From: Chitinophaga pinensis DSM 2588
Lineage (GTDB): Bacteria > Bacteroidota > Bacteroidia > Chitinophagales > Chitinophagaceae
DNA length: 64,000 nucleotides
Assembly (NCBI RefSeq): GCF_000024005.1
Contig: NC_013132.1
Coordinates: 7,992,001 to 8,056,000 of the forward strand
Reading direction: 5' to 3'
Shown here: one piece after another, positions 63,162 to 64,000 of the stretch
Layout: each line of letters opens with the position of its first letter
How positions within the stretch are numbered: position 1 is the stretch's first letter
Position numbers and translations under genes: made by a program
Notes under the pieces: model-generated
What the model saw: the letters and a program-made list of their open reading frames with translations, nothing else
Told to the model about the DNA's origin: nothing
The model's database searches: none

Positions 63162-63986
63162 ATGAACACTTTACTTATAAGAAGCAGTAAGGTCATTAAA
63201 ATGGCTGGAAACCGCATAAAAAAGGAAGTCCCAACTGTGAAGGCATGGAACAAACAGGAGATGGCGCTTCAGTTTAAAAGAGTCAATACCAGCTGTATCA
63301 ATATCATCCGGGAGGGCTTACTGGCCATCGCGCCGGATATTCCCTGGTCTGAGGCTGAATTTGATACCCGTCAGCAGAAAGCCACCTCCCTGGGCGACCG
63401 TTACTGGGTATGCGACCCGCTGGACGGCGCTATTCATTTCCTGCAGGGATTATCTCCCTGGTGTATATCCCTGGCTTTGATTGAAAACGGACTGGCCGTA
63501 TTTTCCGTGATCTATGATGCTGTAAGAGATGAATTATTTACCGCCATGCGGGGACAGGGCGCCTGGATGAATGGAGAAAAGCTGGCGGTGAATATACGTA
63601 ACAGACTCAGCGATGCGATCCTGGTAACAGCCCATCCTAATCAGCCGGATAAGGAGGAAAAAGACGTCCGGCAGCTCCTTGAGACAATGGGAATCCTGCT
63701 GCCAAAAGCAGGCGCCGTGCGGATGACGGGTACCTCCTCTTTACAGCTGGCCTATGTGGCTGCTGGCCGGATAGATGCTTTCTGGGAATCCGGAGATGAC
63801 GCCTATGACTGGCTGGCCGGCGCACTGCTGGTGGAAGAGGCCGGTGGCGTTGTCAGAACGATGGAAGGGCTTCCCTATTCTCTGCAAACGGACACAGGCA
63901 TACTGGCAGGCAATGAAACAATGGCAGATCTTGTGGGTGATGAGATCGCCCGGGTACTCTTCTCTGATCGCCGGGTAATGGCCTGA
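63162..63986 (+). CDS. Inositol monophosphatase-family protein
   Basis: A 274-residue protein of the IMPase/CysQ fold. The metal motif is WVCDPLDGAIHFLQGL (usually DPxDGTxNF, here with Ala-Ile-His), and the second motif is GDDAYDWLAGALLVEEAGG with the ligand Asp (usually WD). The early Glu motif appears as WSEAEFD, weaker than the usual GEE. Likely a sugar- or nucleotide-phosphate phosphatase. The start at 63162 follows an 8-bp inverted repeat CTTTCTTT/AAAGAAAG. Confidence 0.8.
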   Translation: MNTLLIRSSKVIKMAGNRIKKEVPTVKAWNKQEMALQFKRVNTSCINIIREGLLAIAPDIPWSEAEFDTRQQKATSLGDRYWVCDPLDGAIHFLQGLSPWCISLALIENGLAVFSVIYDAVRDELFTAMRGQGAWMNGEKLAVNIRNRLSDAILVTAHPNQPDKEEKDVRQLLETMGILLPKAGAVRMTGTSSLQLAYVAAGRIDAFWESGDDAYDWLAGALLVEEAGGVVRTMEGLPYSLQTDTGILAGNETMADLVGDEIARVLFSDRRVMA

Positions 63987-64000
63987 TATTCTCTTACATT

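Overview
The window reads as a chromosomal segment of a Bacteroidota bacterium, most likely a Chitinophaga-like soil member of the Chitinophagaceae. The clues are a SusC/SusD pair with a hybrid two-component regulator, TonB-dependent receptor plus DUF4249 lipoprotein, a PorP/SprF protein next to a giant surface protein with a gliding-motility C-terminal domain (type IX secretion), and promoters with the Bacteroidota -7 box TAnnTTTG. No rRNA, tRNA, CRISPR, transposase or phage gene was recognised. The first gene is cut by the window edge.

Layout. 1-4156: end of a DUF1398-type gene, an AI-2E family permease, a secreted-type hypothetical protein, a 34-bp perfect hairpin and an S41 peptidase. 4275-7049: a compact four-gene operon (SPFH/SHOCT protein, zinc-ribbon protein, zinc-ribbon coiled-coil protein, DUF6620-like protein), probably a membrane-associated stress module. 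7112-20270: a lipoprotein and a polysaccharide utilisation locus (clan GH-A hydrolase, surface glycan-binding protein, SusD, SusC, hybrid sensor/AraC regulator), all on the minus strand. 20710-22700: lipoprotein, ECF sigma factor and its probable anti-sigma factor.

22871-30699 is an accessory 'small-molecule redox' region. It holds a TetR-controlled alpha/beta hydrolase with repeated palindromic operators, a nitronate monooxygenase, an Atu4866-type protein, an HTH-less copy of an AraC regulator, an SDR, the full-length AraC regulator, a 2OG-Fe(II) oxygenase and a quinone-oxidoreductase-like enzyme. 30984-38917: a serine hydrolase, small hypotheticals, a WG-repeat protein, acetate kinase plus phosphoketolase (a two-gene carbon pathway), two repeated hairpin units that look like small RNAs or duplicated terminators, and a MarR regulator. 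38966-44417: the PorP/SprF protein with its large partner.

44716-52817 is rich in envelope signalling. An ECF sigma factor is followed by a protein built like the dual membrane-spanning anti-sigma factors of Bacteroides (cytoplasmic head, one membrane helix, long periplasmic linker, outer-membrane barrel) and then by OB-fold, cytochrome c, YceI and DUF5777 genes. Next to it lies a gene in which a complete ECF sigma factor is fused in one reading frame to a membrane helix and a FecR domain. Immediately upstream of that gene is an eight-unit 27-bp tandem repeat. This fusion is the best candidate for something undescribed here. 52919-63986: SDR, stand-alone CheB methylesterase, LigD-type DNA ligase/polymerase with a Lys/Ala-rich histone-like protein, LytS/LytT pair divergent from a TonB receptor/DUF4249 pair, AraC regulator and an inositol-monophosphatase-like enzyme.

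All family names rest on reading the translated sequences, without database searches; starts were chosen from signal peptides, spacing and promoter boxes.
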